64,000 nt of DNA, from the NCBI RefSeq assembly GCF_000524195.1, contig NW_020170414.1:205238-269237 (forward strand), read 5' to 3'. Shown piece after piece: positions 46,250-57,660 of the stretch. The stretch's first letter is position 1. Each line of letters begins with the position of its first letter. Below the pieces are notes generated by a model. That model ran no database searches. It was not told where the DNA came from and saw nothing but the letters and a program-made list of their open reading frames with translations. The translations under genes were made by a program, and so were the position numbers. Source of the stretch: Echinococcus granulosus (lineage: Eukaryota; Platyhelminthes; Cestoda; Cyclophyllidea; Taeniidae).

Positions 46250-49107
46250 CTAGGCCAGCTTATAACAGCTTGGATTGACAATATAAATACGACTCCTTTC
46301 TAACAAGGTGTTGATCACTTTTCCCAGCGCTTGGTGGGTCATGCACCTGTAGGGACGTTGAGGATTCTCAGATGAACAAAATGATCGCAGTTTTTCCAGG
46401 ATAACATTGAAGGGAACGCCTCTTTCATGGTCTACGGCAGAAAACGTATTTGACAGTGAAAAATAGAACGCAGAGAGACAAGGATACCATATGCAACCAA
46501 AAATATCGTTTTCGACCAGAAAAGGAAGAATTCTACATACCTCTCTGTTCCATGGAAATGATCTGACAAACCTGCTTCGTCAGACTCCTGTTTTTGAGCG
46601 TGTACTGAAATTTGAAAGACGAGGTGGAGGCGAATCTGACTTAAAAGGACAGGAGTGGGAGGAGGACTCACGTGATAGGCGGACATCCCGCCAATGGGAT
46701 CGGCAGAACGAAAGATACTTCCCTCCCTCAGAAACTGCTCTATTATGGTTTGCACACGACGTTTCAGTTCAACTGATTGCGAGGACTTTTTGGTGTTCAA
46801 TTCCTTTCTTTCAGGGATATTTTCCCAATCTGGTCCACACTGTTTCACAAAAGGCGAAGTTAGAGATAAATTAATAAGTATTCAATTTACCCAACAGGTG
46901 AAGTGGTAATGATTTGAAGCTGCATAACCAACTTCACCGGATTAGGTGCTAAAATAGTTCCCTTCATTAAGCCCGAGAAATCACAAAAACATATTCAACC
47001 ATTGCACCACTGGAAAAGTCCAAGATCGGTTACTTCTAAGGTGAAGCAGTATGAAGATAGACGCTACTTACATATAACTCATCTTCCATAGCTGCAATTT
47101 CAACCTCAATTTGATGCGTCACCTCGGTATTCAATTGGAGATCCAGTGCTGTGAACAGGAATAACCCATCGTTCTCAATCACAGACTGAATCCGCCGGAT
47201 CAGACCTCTGTCCATGGTCTTCTAGAGAGGACAAAGAGAATGAGAGGGTGAGCAAAGATAAGGGAGAAATTTACTTGCAGGTCCGCTTTGAGGTGATCCA
47301 ATACCTCCGTCGCGTTGTAGGGGAGACTGTAGACTTGAGACTTGAGCTGGTGTGCTTGCAAAAGGCTGTCAAGCAGTTCTTGTGGATTTGCAATCACGCC
47401 TAACGCAGGAGGGTGGGTATGGGAGTTCGCAGCGAAACTTACGACAGTAGTTGGCAGAGATATTGATAGCCTCACGGAAAAGCTGCAAGCGGCCACGGAG
47501 ATGGACAGCATCACCGATGCTAAGGTTTGACGTGACTTTACCGACGGGTTGGACAACGGGTATGGAACGAATAGCCAACTGGAGAAGTTTTTGGCCCAAT
47601 GCAACACTTTCAGCAGAATGTTGTTTGGACAACAGACCTGACAAGTGCGGAGAAACGCGTTTTCGCCAAATCGTACAGCTCAATAGACCTGTGCCGTCGT
47701 CAACTGTTAAAAAGGGAAGAAATAAATGGCTTATCCTCTCCTTACCAACTCTAACATTCCGGAAAGAAATTGTGTAAAAATTGCACACTACAAAGTCAGT
47801 CAGACAAGGCCAAACCTTGATACACTCGTTATTACACGTTTGTAACGTCCAACAGGGTGGTAAAATGACAAGTCCGCATGGAAAAAAAGTGGAACATCCC
47901 AACCGGTAGAGCAGGCTGTTTTGCAAAAATTGTCACCAAAAGTTAAAATGTGCCCCGGAAAATTAGTCTAAATTAGTTGAAATAGTCAGAAAAATGGAGC
48001 CCCGGCATAACTATTCCCTCCAATTCCCAAGGCCTAGCATCAGCGTGGCAGATATAACACCTCAAGAACGAAGTGTTAACCTTCACAACCGAGAGAAATT
48101 GGAAATAGGAAACAATAGTCCGTAGGGGCAACTCTATTTTGTGAAAGAATGTCAGAATCTCAAAAACAAGCAGCGTGAAAAACAGTATTTTAGATGGAGG
48201 GCCGTTCTGACGGACGTAAGAGCGGGCTTCCTGAGGAAAATACAAATTAGGTGATACCAAAATGCGAAAATATTGGGCTTTAATTTGACAAGAGAAACCG
48301 TATGCTACTGTTCAAATAGCTCTATAAAACATGATTGGTGGATACAACAGATGAAATCAAGCAAGTGTGGGAAGTAATCCATTATTTATAGCTGGATTAC
48401 TTATAGAGAACAGTAAAAAAATACCTTGATGGATTACCTTCAAAAACATGAAAGGTTAAAAAACCTGCCCAAAATTCTACGATTAGCTAGAAGCAAAGCA
48501 GATAGAAATTAACAAATTACCACAACAATTACATCAGTCTTTCACCAACTAGAGCAACATAGTTAGTCAAATATAGTTTTACCTGACTTCATTTTAAAAT
48601 AATTGTTTGAATAAATTAGGAATCTTACGTAGAAACTAAGCCGAGTAAAGAACCTACCTTGTGCAAGATAGTAGTTTTGGCGAACATCGATTTGACGAAT
48701 AACGCCACAGACATCCACGTAAGAAACCCATCTCGAACCAAAACGAAATAACCCTAGAGACCAAAGAGATAATTGCGATTCACTATACTCTCATATAAAA
48801 ACATAATAGATAAAAAACAACTGCTGCTTACAAGCGTAATACTTTTTGATAAAAGAAGCGAAAAGTAAGAAAGAAATTGGCGCGGAGTAGTAGCGATTTG
48901 GTGTCAAACAAATTTCCATCGTAGGAAAATATGCACTTTCAGAAACCCACCATTGGATATAGTAGACGGTGACAGCTTTAAGATATCACCGATAAGCATT
49001 CGGAAATTAAGCTTCGTCAGAGGATCCAAGATCACAGGGCATCGTTCCGACGGAATTTCCAGTACCGTACCGTTTATCCACTGACTGTCATCTGTCAACC
49101 CACCCAT
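46250..49107 (-). CDS. STN1: CST complex subunit STN1
   Basis: STN1 is the OB-fold subunit of the CTC1/STN1/TEN1 complex, which binds single-stranded telomeric DNA and recruits DNA polymerase alpha-primase for C-strand fill-in. Eight phase-consistent exons (descending) give 400 aa (human 368): 49107-48951, 48753-48658, 47703-47443, 47399-47275, 47221-47072, 46839-46672, 46604-46541 and 46431-46250. The N-terminal helix region is LDPLTKLNFRMLIGDIL. The OB fold holds VDVCGVIRQIDVR, VDDGTGLLSCTIWRKR, IGDAVHLRGRLQLFRE and INISANYCRVIANPQELL. The C-terminal winged-helix part holds VELKRRVQTIIEQFLREGSI, SAYHYTLKNRSLTKQVCQII and, at the end, HQALGKVINTLLERSRIYIV. These keep the order and spacing of human STN1. 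Five introns are 43-109 nt. The start ATG fits the human N-terminus. Alternatives such as RPA2 are less likely because the C-terminal helices match STN1. Confidence 0.88.
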
Positions 49108-50469
49108 TTAAAGACACACGAATGCAACCCCCGACTGAAAAAAAGATAATATAAAAAGAAACGCATAAAAGTTCCCAGACAACCACTACTACGGCGCGAA
49201 ATCAACAGGTGAGTGGATAAAACATCGAAAACAGGTACCTACGAAGAGGATACAGACAAGTGCGAATAACGCAAGAGAAGAACTAAAGTGTGTACACACC
49301 GTCTAAACTACAGTTATATAAGTCCTTCAAAGAAACTTATACGAATGACTACGTACCGAAGTGCAGATAATACTTTCCAAAGCAGAGGCTAAACAATAAA
49401 AAAGGAAGCAAGAGAGAACGTATGCGACATTTGAGATATATAAGGTTGCGAAAGCGCACGAAACTTCCTGCTATGCACATTAACAAACAAGAATTAGCAC
49501 AAATAAGAAGTAGCACCGTCCTTCAAAAGAAACAATCAAATGACGCGCAATATAGCAACGTCGGGGGTTATCAAATTATTTCCTCACGAAACAATTAAAC
49601 TACCACTGAGAGAAAAAACTCCTTATTATGCAAGGCCAAACTTTTGTTCGATATTGTAAATGCTACTTAAGACTAAATACCTCCTTAAAAGGACAAAACA
49701 AGGTTGTTGGTGAGCAAATCAATGTAGTTTCCGCAACTTAGACTTTATTTAGGTGAAAGTTTGCTTGACAGCTTTTAGAATACCAGGATCACATGTGATA
49801 TTTAATTGCGAATCCAAAACTGTCGTTTTGTTAAAAGCCGTTTTCTAAGGTACTGGCCGATCGGATGGAGAACTGCTGCTGGTGAGATCCAAGCTTAATC
49901 CTTATCCTTCAGCCTCCTAAATAGCGTGTAAACTAGCAAATCAGTTTCTCCCTGTGTACTAGCTTGAATGGTTTGAGTACACATAGATTTCTTTTATACT
50001 GTTATTTGGGATCAATTTTTTTGGTGCTATTCCTTTTGATGTAAGCTGTTGACCACAAGTTTAGCATAAATACTGGGCACACAATTTAGGAATGAAGGGG
50101 TAAAACAGTTTTGGTTTCAACTTCCATATTATTGAGCATACAGTCAAAATCTAGAATTGGGTTTTTTAGAAAACAAAGCTTAATGACCGCAAGCAAAGCT
50201 TTTGTAGCATTTTTTAATTTGCCTTTTTTTGTAACTGCAAACTCATCTGGGCTTATTTCTGATTCGACTGTTGTTTGTTTAACTTGGCGGTGAGGTCGAT
50301 TTTATGATCTCGGTTCTGTCGTTTTCTGGTCGAGGTTGGTTCTCTTAAGCGGTCAAGCTGTTGGTTTCGCGTCTAATGCTCAGTTACACTTTCAAAAATC
50401 CCAATACATCTAGTCGAATCACTCTGCTTTGTGAAAGAATTTGAATTTGTTGTAGAATATGCACCCATC
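49108..50469. other. intergenic, no gene seen
   Basis: DNA upstream of STN1 and of the next plus-strand frame. No conserved coding signal was found. A splice acceptor-like TTGTTGTAG ends at about 50446, which could make the following frame an internal or terminal exon. Confidence 0.45.
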
Positions 50470-50763
50470 ATGAATGCATTAACACCTGAACCATCAGAGA
50501 CGGATTCCGACTGCGAGTACAAATATGTCTTTCCACTTCGGCACGAAGTATCCCCCCGTGATTACTTGAAATTTATCCTCACTGTCTGGTATTGTCCTGA
50601 AACCAGTGCTGCCATTGCCGGTACGTTCCTTTACGGCCGATTTTTATTACTAGACCTCATGGCCAATTCCTATGGCGAAGCACAGCTCAAAGAGCTTCTA
50701 GCTAGTCCAATGGAAGTTCTTCTCTTCAAGTCCCGAAAGTTCTTTCTTGAACTTGACATTTAA
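50470..50763 (+). CDS. unknown short protein or terminal exon
   Basis: An ATG-started frame of 97 codons plus stop (MNALTPEPSETDSDCEYKY at the start, FKSRKFFLELDI at the end). Composition looks coding: an acidic start, then HEVSPRDYLKFILTVW. I do not recognise a family. A 33-nt in-frame segment at 50621-50653 begins GTACGT and ends TAG, so it could be a mini-intron; removing it keeps frame and deletes a hydrophobic insert. An acceptor just upstream (ending 50446) suggests it may be the last exon of a longer gene, possibly with its beginning at 41065 (phases match, otherwise unsupported). Confidence 0.4.
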   Translation: MNALTPEPSETDSDCEYKYVFPLRHEVSPRDYLKFILTVWYCPETSAAIAGTFLYGRFLLLDLMANSYGEAQLKELLASPMEVLLFKSRKFFLELDI

Positions 50764-51415
50764 ACCTCAAAGTCCCTTTACATTGGTTTCTACTGCTATC
50801 CAAAAAAAATCCTAAACCATCTACTTAAACCTCCGTACCTGCAGGCAGCGCCTTCCAAAAGTGCCTCCCTGGGCGCTACCAATAATCCAAATGTTACGTT
50901 TAGGTAACTCAGCCTTTGTACATTAACACTACTGTACTCTGGAATTGTCTGTTTATTCTTTACTTTCAGAATGGAACGGTATGTTTTTTGTGCGCCCTGA
51001 CTCCTATGTATGTGATATCCGTGAATTTGTAATGAGCTGTACCATCCCACAGTTCCTTGGTTTTCTGCAGATATAAGATGTTAGTATCAAAGCTTTGACT
51101 TGACTTTTTTATTACTGATCTACCCTGAATAACCTCCATTTCGTTTATCGGTGAATCGCAATTTCGTTACATCTTTGTGGGGTAAATTTCATTGTCTGCG
51201 CCTCGGCATGCGTGTGTGTGTGTTTAGGGCTTTTTAACTAATTTTTATGCACATTCTTCGTCTTCTTTCAATTGCTTTACTTTGCTGTGTGTATATGCGT
51301 GTCGTGATACGACACTTAAGTTTTCTTCCCATCATAGTATAGCGGCTTTGGCTTCTGTTTCTTGGCTTCCATTTAATGGTGCAATTGTGTTTTATCGTGT
51401 GATTTCTGCTTTTTA

Positions 51416-51515
51416 NNNNNNNNNNNNNNNNNNNNNNNNNNNNNNNNNNNNNNNNNNNNNNNNNNNNNNNNNNNNNNNNNNNNNNNNNNNNNNNNNNNNN
51501 NNNNNNNNNNNNNNN
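51416..51515. other. assembly gap (100 N)
   Basis: Exactly 100 unknown bases, a conventional placeholder length, so the true size is unknown. Open frames crossing it are meaningless. Confidence 0.99.
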
Positions 51516-53626
51516 GTGGATTCTGGTTGATACTGTAGGATGGTCATCTCTTACAACGCTGCTACTTGCTAATGGTATCTTCCGTGATGTTTTATTACCT
51601 CTCAGCAATGTGGGTGTCATTAATTCCCCGGTGTATATGGCATAACAGGTCTCGACAAAGTTTGCTTCCATAAGTTAATGGTCATTTTGTGGTTTTAAAT
51701 GACACCATTACATTTTCGTAGGTTAATGGCATGGAGTTTATTTGTTGCATAGATTTTGGTTACTCCGAAGCATATTTTGTTCTTACGATGTATTGAGTTC
51801 TGCTAGTTTAAGTTTGCTACACACTGAGTTGTGAAATGTGAACATACTGACGGTAAGCGGCTTGGGCCTTAGAACTCTTCCATGCGTAACTTGATTTCCC
51901 TGTAGGTCTTAGTCGAGCGCTCAATTAATTTTAATTGCCTCTTTTCGCTAGTCAAATGGTGATTCAATTACAGATTTATTTTCTTATGGGTTTGTACAGT
52001 TGTTCTAACAAATCTTGGACTATTTTTCCACTTTTTAATGTGCTGTTATTGGTATCAGATTCCGGAACTAGTTTGATGGTTACTTAGGCGTTTGAAGTTT
52101 TACTTTCCGTGTTATTGATATCGGGAGCCAATAAGGATAAGGAGTGCTTCAGTGCCATGGGAGAAGCAAATGAGGTTACTGAGTGACTGGTTTCAAAAGC
52201 GTCGATGGATGTACACTAGCTTGTTTACTAATTATACGACAGCAATAAGTAATGGTGTGATGAGAGTAGCAGTGGAGATGTTGACATACGAGGCTCCTTT
52301 TGTGCTGCTGTCACCATTCTTTTGAGCAGGTGCCAGGTCAGGAGCTTTCATTATTGCAATTTTGTAGGTAAAGACCAATTTGACTACCATTTTGTGATTC
52401 CTTTAGTGCCTCGATATTTGGAATTGGTGTATGTAGAGTTGTATCTCCGGTGAGTTAGCTTTTTTTCGCAAAATTCTTTTATAAAATCGACACACGAAAT
52501 GAATGAACTTTTGAAACCAGCATTGCGGTAGTCTAAATCCGGGTTGGTTTAGGTTTCACTTAAAAATGACAATGATTAGACGTCTCACTTAGGAACTCGA
52601 GCGTTGTAAGGTGTTTGAAAATTCGCGAGGATGTTGAATGAAATAGTCACCTGTGAAATCGGTGCCTTTGCTCATTTTTTACTGGTCCGACAGGTTGCCT
52701 GTAAAACCAATGCAGTGCGTTTACTGCATAGCGCTCCTAATCGCTTACAAGCAGGTAAATGGTAATGATGTGAGCCTTGCATTCCTGAGAGCTTAGACGG
52801 CTTCGTGAGTAAGTAATCGTGCGTATGTGTATCTGGGTGTGTGCTTGCTCTCGCTTATCCGCCATTGTATTCTGACGGCGCCCCTCCTCACATCAATCCT
52901 TGTCAAGAAGGCGCTCATAGACCCTCTCCAGTTGCCTCACGGAGGCGTATTTTAGTGATGGCTCTGCGCACCCTCCGTCTTTATTGTAGTGGACTCTTGA
53001 CTGCCTTCACAGCAGTTGTGCGCGCAATCTGTGTTTCGAGTAGATGCACACTACTGTCCACAGATGTTAGCACCTACCAATCGTCGAGGTTGATTTTTAA
53101 AATCGGGTAATTTCTTTGGTCAGAGTTGAATGGAAACAAACTACGTACGCAAGTACAAGTAGAATCGAAGGCACTTTCCAGGACCCCTAAATCCTCTTTT
53201 AAATGGGCATGCCTTTACGGACCGCAGTTTGCCTACTTACTAAACGGCTTTAATTATATGAAAAATTGAGTGTGTGCGGTCCGCTGAATCAAATGCCTTG
53301 TTATCTTACGGTCTCTCGTTGCTATCTTTCCCATTTTATACATTTTTTACCCTACTTTTGACTGAAATGACCCTCCTTGTCGTTGGATGTCTCCGAAATT
53401 ATTTCTACTGGAATGTTATTAAGTACCATATGTGTTCGGGTGCAAACGACGTCACGTCAGTCTCGGTTATTGTGCTTCCACTCCGTGGTGCGGCCTTTTG
53501 GAGCACGCTACTGGTTTCTAAAAGGCAGTATGAATGGAGGCCTGCGGTGGAGTACATGCGTGTATTGTTGGCACCTTCCCCTCACCCCGTTCATTTAGGT
53601 GCCTTTTTCTCCCAATTTTTCTCGCA
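51516..53626. other. no supported gene
   Basis: Scattered short frames only (for example 52841-53110 and 53274-53651), without motifs or consistent splice phases. Some may be remnants of mobile elements I do not recognise. Confidence 0.4.
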
Positions 53627-53814
53627 GTATAACGTCTTTGTGTGGATATGATCACTGGAGTGTTGATTTCAAGTATCCCACTTTCTACCAGCGAAACTCC
53701 AAGCTCTCATCAACTCGATTTCTCGACCGGGCTGGGCGAGGATATCGAAGAGACATCTGTTGCAAAGCAGGAGTTGATGTTACACCCCATGTCATCGAGC
53801 AGTTTCACAAATGA
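53627..53814 (+). CDS. possible unclassified terminal exon
   Basis: A strong acceptor (a long pyrimidine run ending TCTCGCAG at 53626) precedes an open frame that ends with TGA at 53812-53814. The frame contains DHWSVDFKYPTFYQRNSK and a GRGYRRDICCKAG segment. I do not recognise the family and could not find the preceding exon with confidence. Confidence 0.25.
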
Positions 53815-54644
53815 CTAGAAACCAAAAAGTACAGTTTTACATGCACTTTTGAACGCTTCAAGACTATTTTTTGGTCACGAGAAACGAAGGCGGCACTGTA
53901 CCACTTAGCGTGGCTCTGGTATTGCGCCATCAAAAGACTACAGCCTCGACTTAGGCGGGCGCCCGCGCAAATCAAGTGCTCCAATGTGGACTTCAAGAAT
54001 AACCTCGGGTCGAGCGCTAATGTCACACATTCTGTGTGGATCTATTAATACCCACCTCGGCGACGCCTTGTGTGTTTGGCTGCTCCGCTGATCTAAAAGG
54101 CCTTATTATAAAAATGCGTGTTTCGCCTCTCTTTTGAACTGCTTGAATGCTGATTTCGTTTGAGTACACAAGACTGCGTCAGTTAGATGTTGCCCACTTG
54201 TATTTGGTCGCGTTGCTACATTCTCTTGCTTATGTGGACTTGAGCATTTATATGGTCGTGAAAGTGTTTAAGCACGCGAATTCGGTGGGCTGCGTCACTT
54301 ACTCGGGGAGTAGATTCACATCATCGCCGCTTGGATTTTTTAGTTTTGGGGTTATTAAGAGCTCAGGTGGAATTTGCATAAGCGGATAAAACTCAACTCG
54401 AACTAGTGGGGAATTCTTTTGGAGTAATGGATTGTGTTTTTGGGGGATTCATTGAGAGTAGGGGGTGGGCTTCGGGCCGGTAAACCTAAAGGGCGTTTAG
54501 CTGGTTAAAAACCTTACTTCACAACGTGTTTCGCGCTGAAGAGAGGTTCAGAAGTCGGCAAATGATTTTGTGAATATGGTTTTTCTCGTTTTATGCAATC
54601 AAAATAGGTCCTCGAGTGATATAATAACTTCGTCGTTAGTTTAA

Positions 54645-54778
54645 CCCTTCGTTTTGGTTGCACAGGCACTTAAGGTTCGACTACTCTACTTCTGCTGGGC
54701 AGCATGACATTGGACCATGCCAGTTGGCTTAGTGTTATGACCTCTTTCTAATTCAGGGAGGACTCGGGGCGATACAGT
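54645..54778 (+). repeat. solo LTR of the TRIM family
   Basis: Starts in the CTTCGTTTTGGTTGC block and includes TTCTGCTGGGCAGCATGAC, AGTGTTATGACCTCTTTC and the end GGACTCGGGGCGATACA. It is the closest partner in this window of the copy at 18700-18866 and defines an LTR subfamily distinct from the 30-kb elements at its outer end. Confidence 0.65.
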
Positions 54779-56534
54779 ATTAGCGGCATAAAAGAGACCG
54801 AGCATATGCGGAAATGCAAAATTCCAGCTCAATATTTAGTCTATGGCTAGTTGAGATAGCCAGCGACGCCAGCGGGATTGTGCTTTCGCAATTTGTCACA
54901 CCAATTAGCATACGATTAATCAGAGTATGACTGCCAAAATTCCCATATAATAGAATCAAAAAATCACCTTTTTTTGAATGTCCATGCAACCCAAACTTGA
55001 CCAGAAGGTACTTGAATCCACTGCTTTATACTATGGATGCACTGGTAACGCGTCTATTACTCAATTCGGTCCCGGTATCACCATCTCATGTACGCTAAAA
55101 CACATCAAAACATCAGGACTTTTTGGAAAAGAAGAAATTAGCCAACAACAGCTCTAGTTGAAATTGTTTCTTGCTATTTTATTAGCTTAAGTTATACCCG
55201 ATCATTGAGCTCTTCCTTTCACACTAAACATACTAAGCTGCAAGAACAGATTATCCTGCATTATCCATAGAGTATTATCTTTTATAAATAACTTTTTATG
55301 AAAATGTACGCGCAAACCTAAAGCGAATTTTATTAACGGTGTGTTTGTTCGAATAAATTTTAACTGATCACTACTTTCGCGCCAATTCGACACATTTCTG
55401 CCAGACTAGCATTAGCTGGATCTGGCAAACACATCAATTTCCCCAAAGTTTTTCTCTGCTCCATCAGATGAGTCGGCGTTGGCATATAATAAATTAACAT
55501 TTTTCCATTAATATAGTTTGTCGAATTTTGTAATAGTGGCTGTTTGAATGGGTAATATAACTGTCATTTTTTGACTGAAAAGACTCTGAAGAACGGTGTA
55601 AAATTGACGAAATCCTGTAAGGGTATATTTTAAATAGTATGAGTTTGAAAATATTAATTTAGTAAACAAAATAGGTGAGAATTGTGGTATTGCACTACCG
55701 AACGACCTTCATATCCTGTTTGCAAGAAGGTGGGTAGATGTTGGAAGCAGTAAGGCGAGCTTTAAAGGTGCATCATAATTTTGTTTCCTGCTAGGATCGA
55801 GTCTGTACCACAGGAAGCTGACATGGACATTACAATGTTGCATTCACTCATTTTGGGGTAGAAAGTACCATCTCTTGTATTACAGGAACAAAGCCTTGGT
55901 TCTTCCATCTTTTGCTCATTGTGCAGGGTTTTTATATTTTATCACTACGTTCACCCCCTTCTAAATACATCTTTGACACTGTATAAAGACTTTAGATACA
56001 CAAAACAGGTTGATAATCGTAGATTTGTCGTCAAAGTTCTGTAGGAGGAACAGATTTTCAACCATATTGTTTTGAGTCCAATCAAAAAGCTCTTTGAGTT
56101 CAGTTTTCGAAGGGAGAAGATGGACACCAGTAGAACAGGCACCGAAGTATATGTGCTACTTCGCGGGGGGTGGATTGCAAGGATTTTGAAATACACCTCA
56201 GTTTTATTGCGTAAGCAAGATTTTTTGTCAGTCGTCAACTCATTTTTTCGACGATTAGTCTCGGGAATACAGATCAACGTATGGAGTAGAGTCTGAGTAC
56301 AGCTGGATGAATTTCTACGAGGATTGGTCTATCCAAAGTACTTAATGCATCTTCAGCGGTTTAGCTAATCAGGTAATCAACGCGTTCATTCTGTCCCCTT
56401 CTAAAACCTTTTTTTCAAGCCTTAGTGCCCTATTGGAAAGGTCAGAGGTTGTTTGCTATAGCAAGAGCTGTCTATCCCAACTTGATTTTCTCCCGCGGCA
56501 TTCGGACGATTCCTTTCAATTCTCCTCTTCTAAT
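54779..56534. other. no supported gene
   Basis: AT-rich sequence with overlapping open frames on both strands at about 55951-56296 and no motif in either. No repeat boundary is evident. Confidence 0.4.
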
Positions 56535-57298
56535 ATGAGTGAGCGTGAAGCAAGGAAAACTGGTACTTTCTACAACGAGGATGAGGCTTATAGATGGATT
56601 GAGGAATATTGCCTTTTTCAGAAGATGACCAATGGAACTCTAGAATACTTTTGTGGCGTTAAAAGGAACCATCCATACCATGTTAGGGAGGTGCAACATT
56701 TCAATATGAAATGTAATAGGAAGGTGCGAGCTGCGTTAAAAGATCACTGTCAAAAACTGCAGAAAATGCTCCTGTGGGTCGGTGGTTCCTAGACATTCGC
56801 ATTAATCGTCTTTGTGAGTGCAGACTGTTGCTGTCTCCCTGACTCCTCCCTCCCCCCGCCTTCTCTGCCATCCCCTGCCCCCCTCCAGAATATGTAATAT
56901 TGTTGGAGAACTTTTATCCCTGCTCTATAAGTCGCTGCCACTGACTGTACACGCGTCTTAGTTGGTAGTAGAAGTGCACCAAATTCGCTTCGTTCTTGCT
57001 CATTCCTAGTTAATTTTTGTGCATTTCTCAGTGTATCTTCCTCCGTTGTCTTGTTGTCGATGTTAGTATTGTTTGCTGTCGTGAACAAATGATTATTTTC
57101 TTATTAGCCATTGCTTGTCAAATTTAGGGATATCATTGTCTGGACTTGAAAGCTACCACCATAAAGTATCTGGTAACGCCCGAAGGACCTAAGGTAGTAC
57201 AAGGCGTGGGGATGCCGCGTTATTGTAACCCCCTGATGACTGCCATCATAAAACGTGCTAAAAATGGATATCTCTGGGGTATCCCAAGCGAATTCGAG
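56535..57298 (+). CDS. unknown two-exon gene fragment
   Basis: Exon A is open from the ATG at 56535 (MSEREARKTGTFYNEDEAYR) to a stop at 56790-56792, with the segment EYFCGVKRNHPYHVRE. Exon B at 57128-57298 sits between an acceptor (AATTTAG) and a donor (GAG|GTAATT) and stays open for 57 codons (YHCLDLKATTIKYLV, then KRAKNGYLWGIPSEFE). The two look like one coding unit with a shared Lys/aromatic character, but the exact junction is unresolved. The Cys/His spacing loosely recalls the N-terminal domains of MULE/FAR1-type transposases or FLYWCH fingers; that is a guess. C-rich sequence at about 56838-56886 lies in the intervening DNA. Confidence 0.4.
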
Positions 57299-57469
57299 GT
57301 AATTCTCTAGTCCGCCACTGAAACTTGGTCCACATTTTGAAATGAATGATTTTTTAATCTACTGGCAAAGGCGATTGCTGGTGCAATTGTCACCAGTTAT
57401 TGTCATTTGACATGTGCTTATATGCGTGAGCGCCTTAGTCCATTCAGGGGTTGTAGTCTTGTTTTGCGG

Positions 57470-57660
57470 CATGTCAGTACCCTCCCAGCTCCTCAAGTCC
57501 TTCCTGAAGTCGAAAGAAGTCATAACACTAGGGCAGAACATGTACTACTGGCGTACAGAAGGTCTGGTGAGCCACTGGCATGACCCGGAGGCCACTTCGT
57601 CCAGCGCATGTACAAAGACTGAGGCTTAGGTGCCCCCGAAATCAAACCGAAAATTTAAAC
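57470..57660 (-). repeat. solo LTR of the TRIM family
   Basis: Contains CTCCTCAAGTCCTTCCTGAA, GTCGAAAGAAGTCATAACAC, GGCATGACCCGGAGGCCAC and an end CCCGAAATCAAACCGAA. It is in the orientation of the 30-kb elements, with the outer end of the 18700/54645 subfamily. Confidence 0.65.

Noticed and set aside
51234..51671. Open frames crossing the N run
   Set aside because: They are open only because unknown bases cannot make stop codons.
53756..53775. The ICCKAG segment suggested an insulin-like A chain
   Set aside because: The required later cysteines are absent and no B-chain partner was found upstream.
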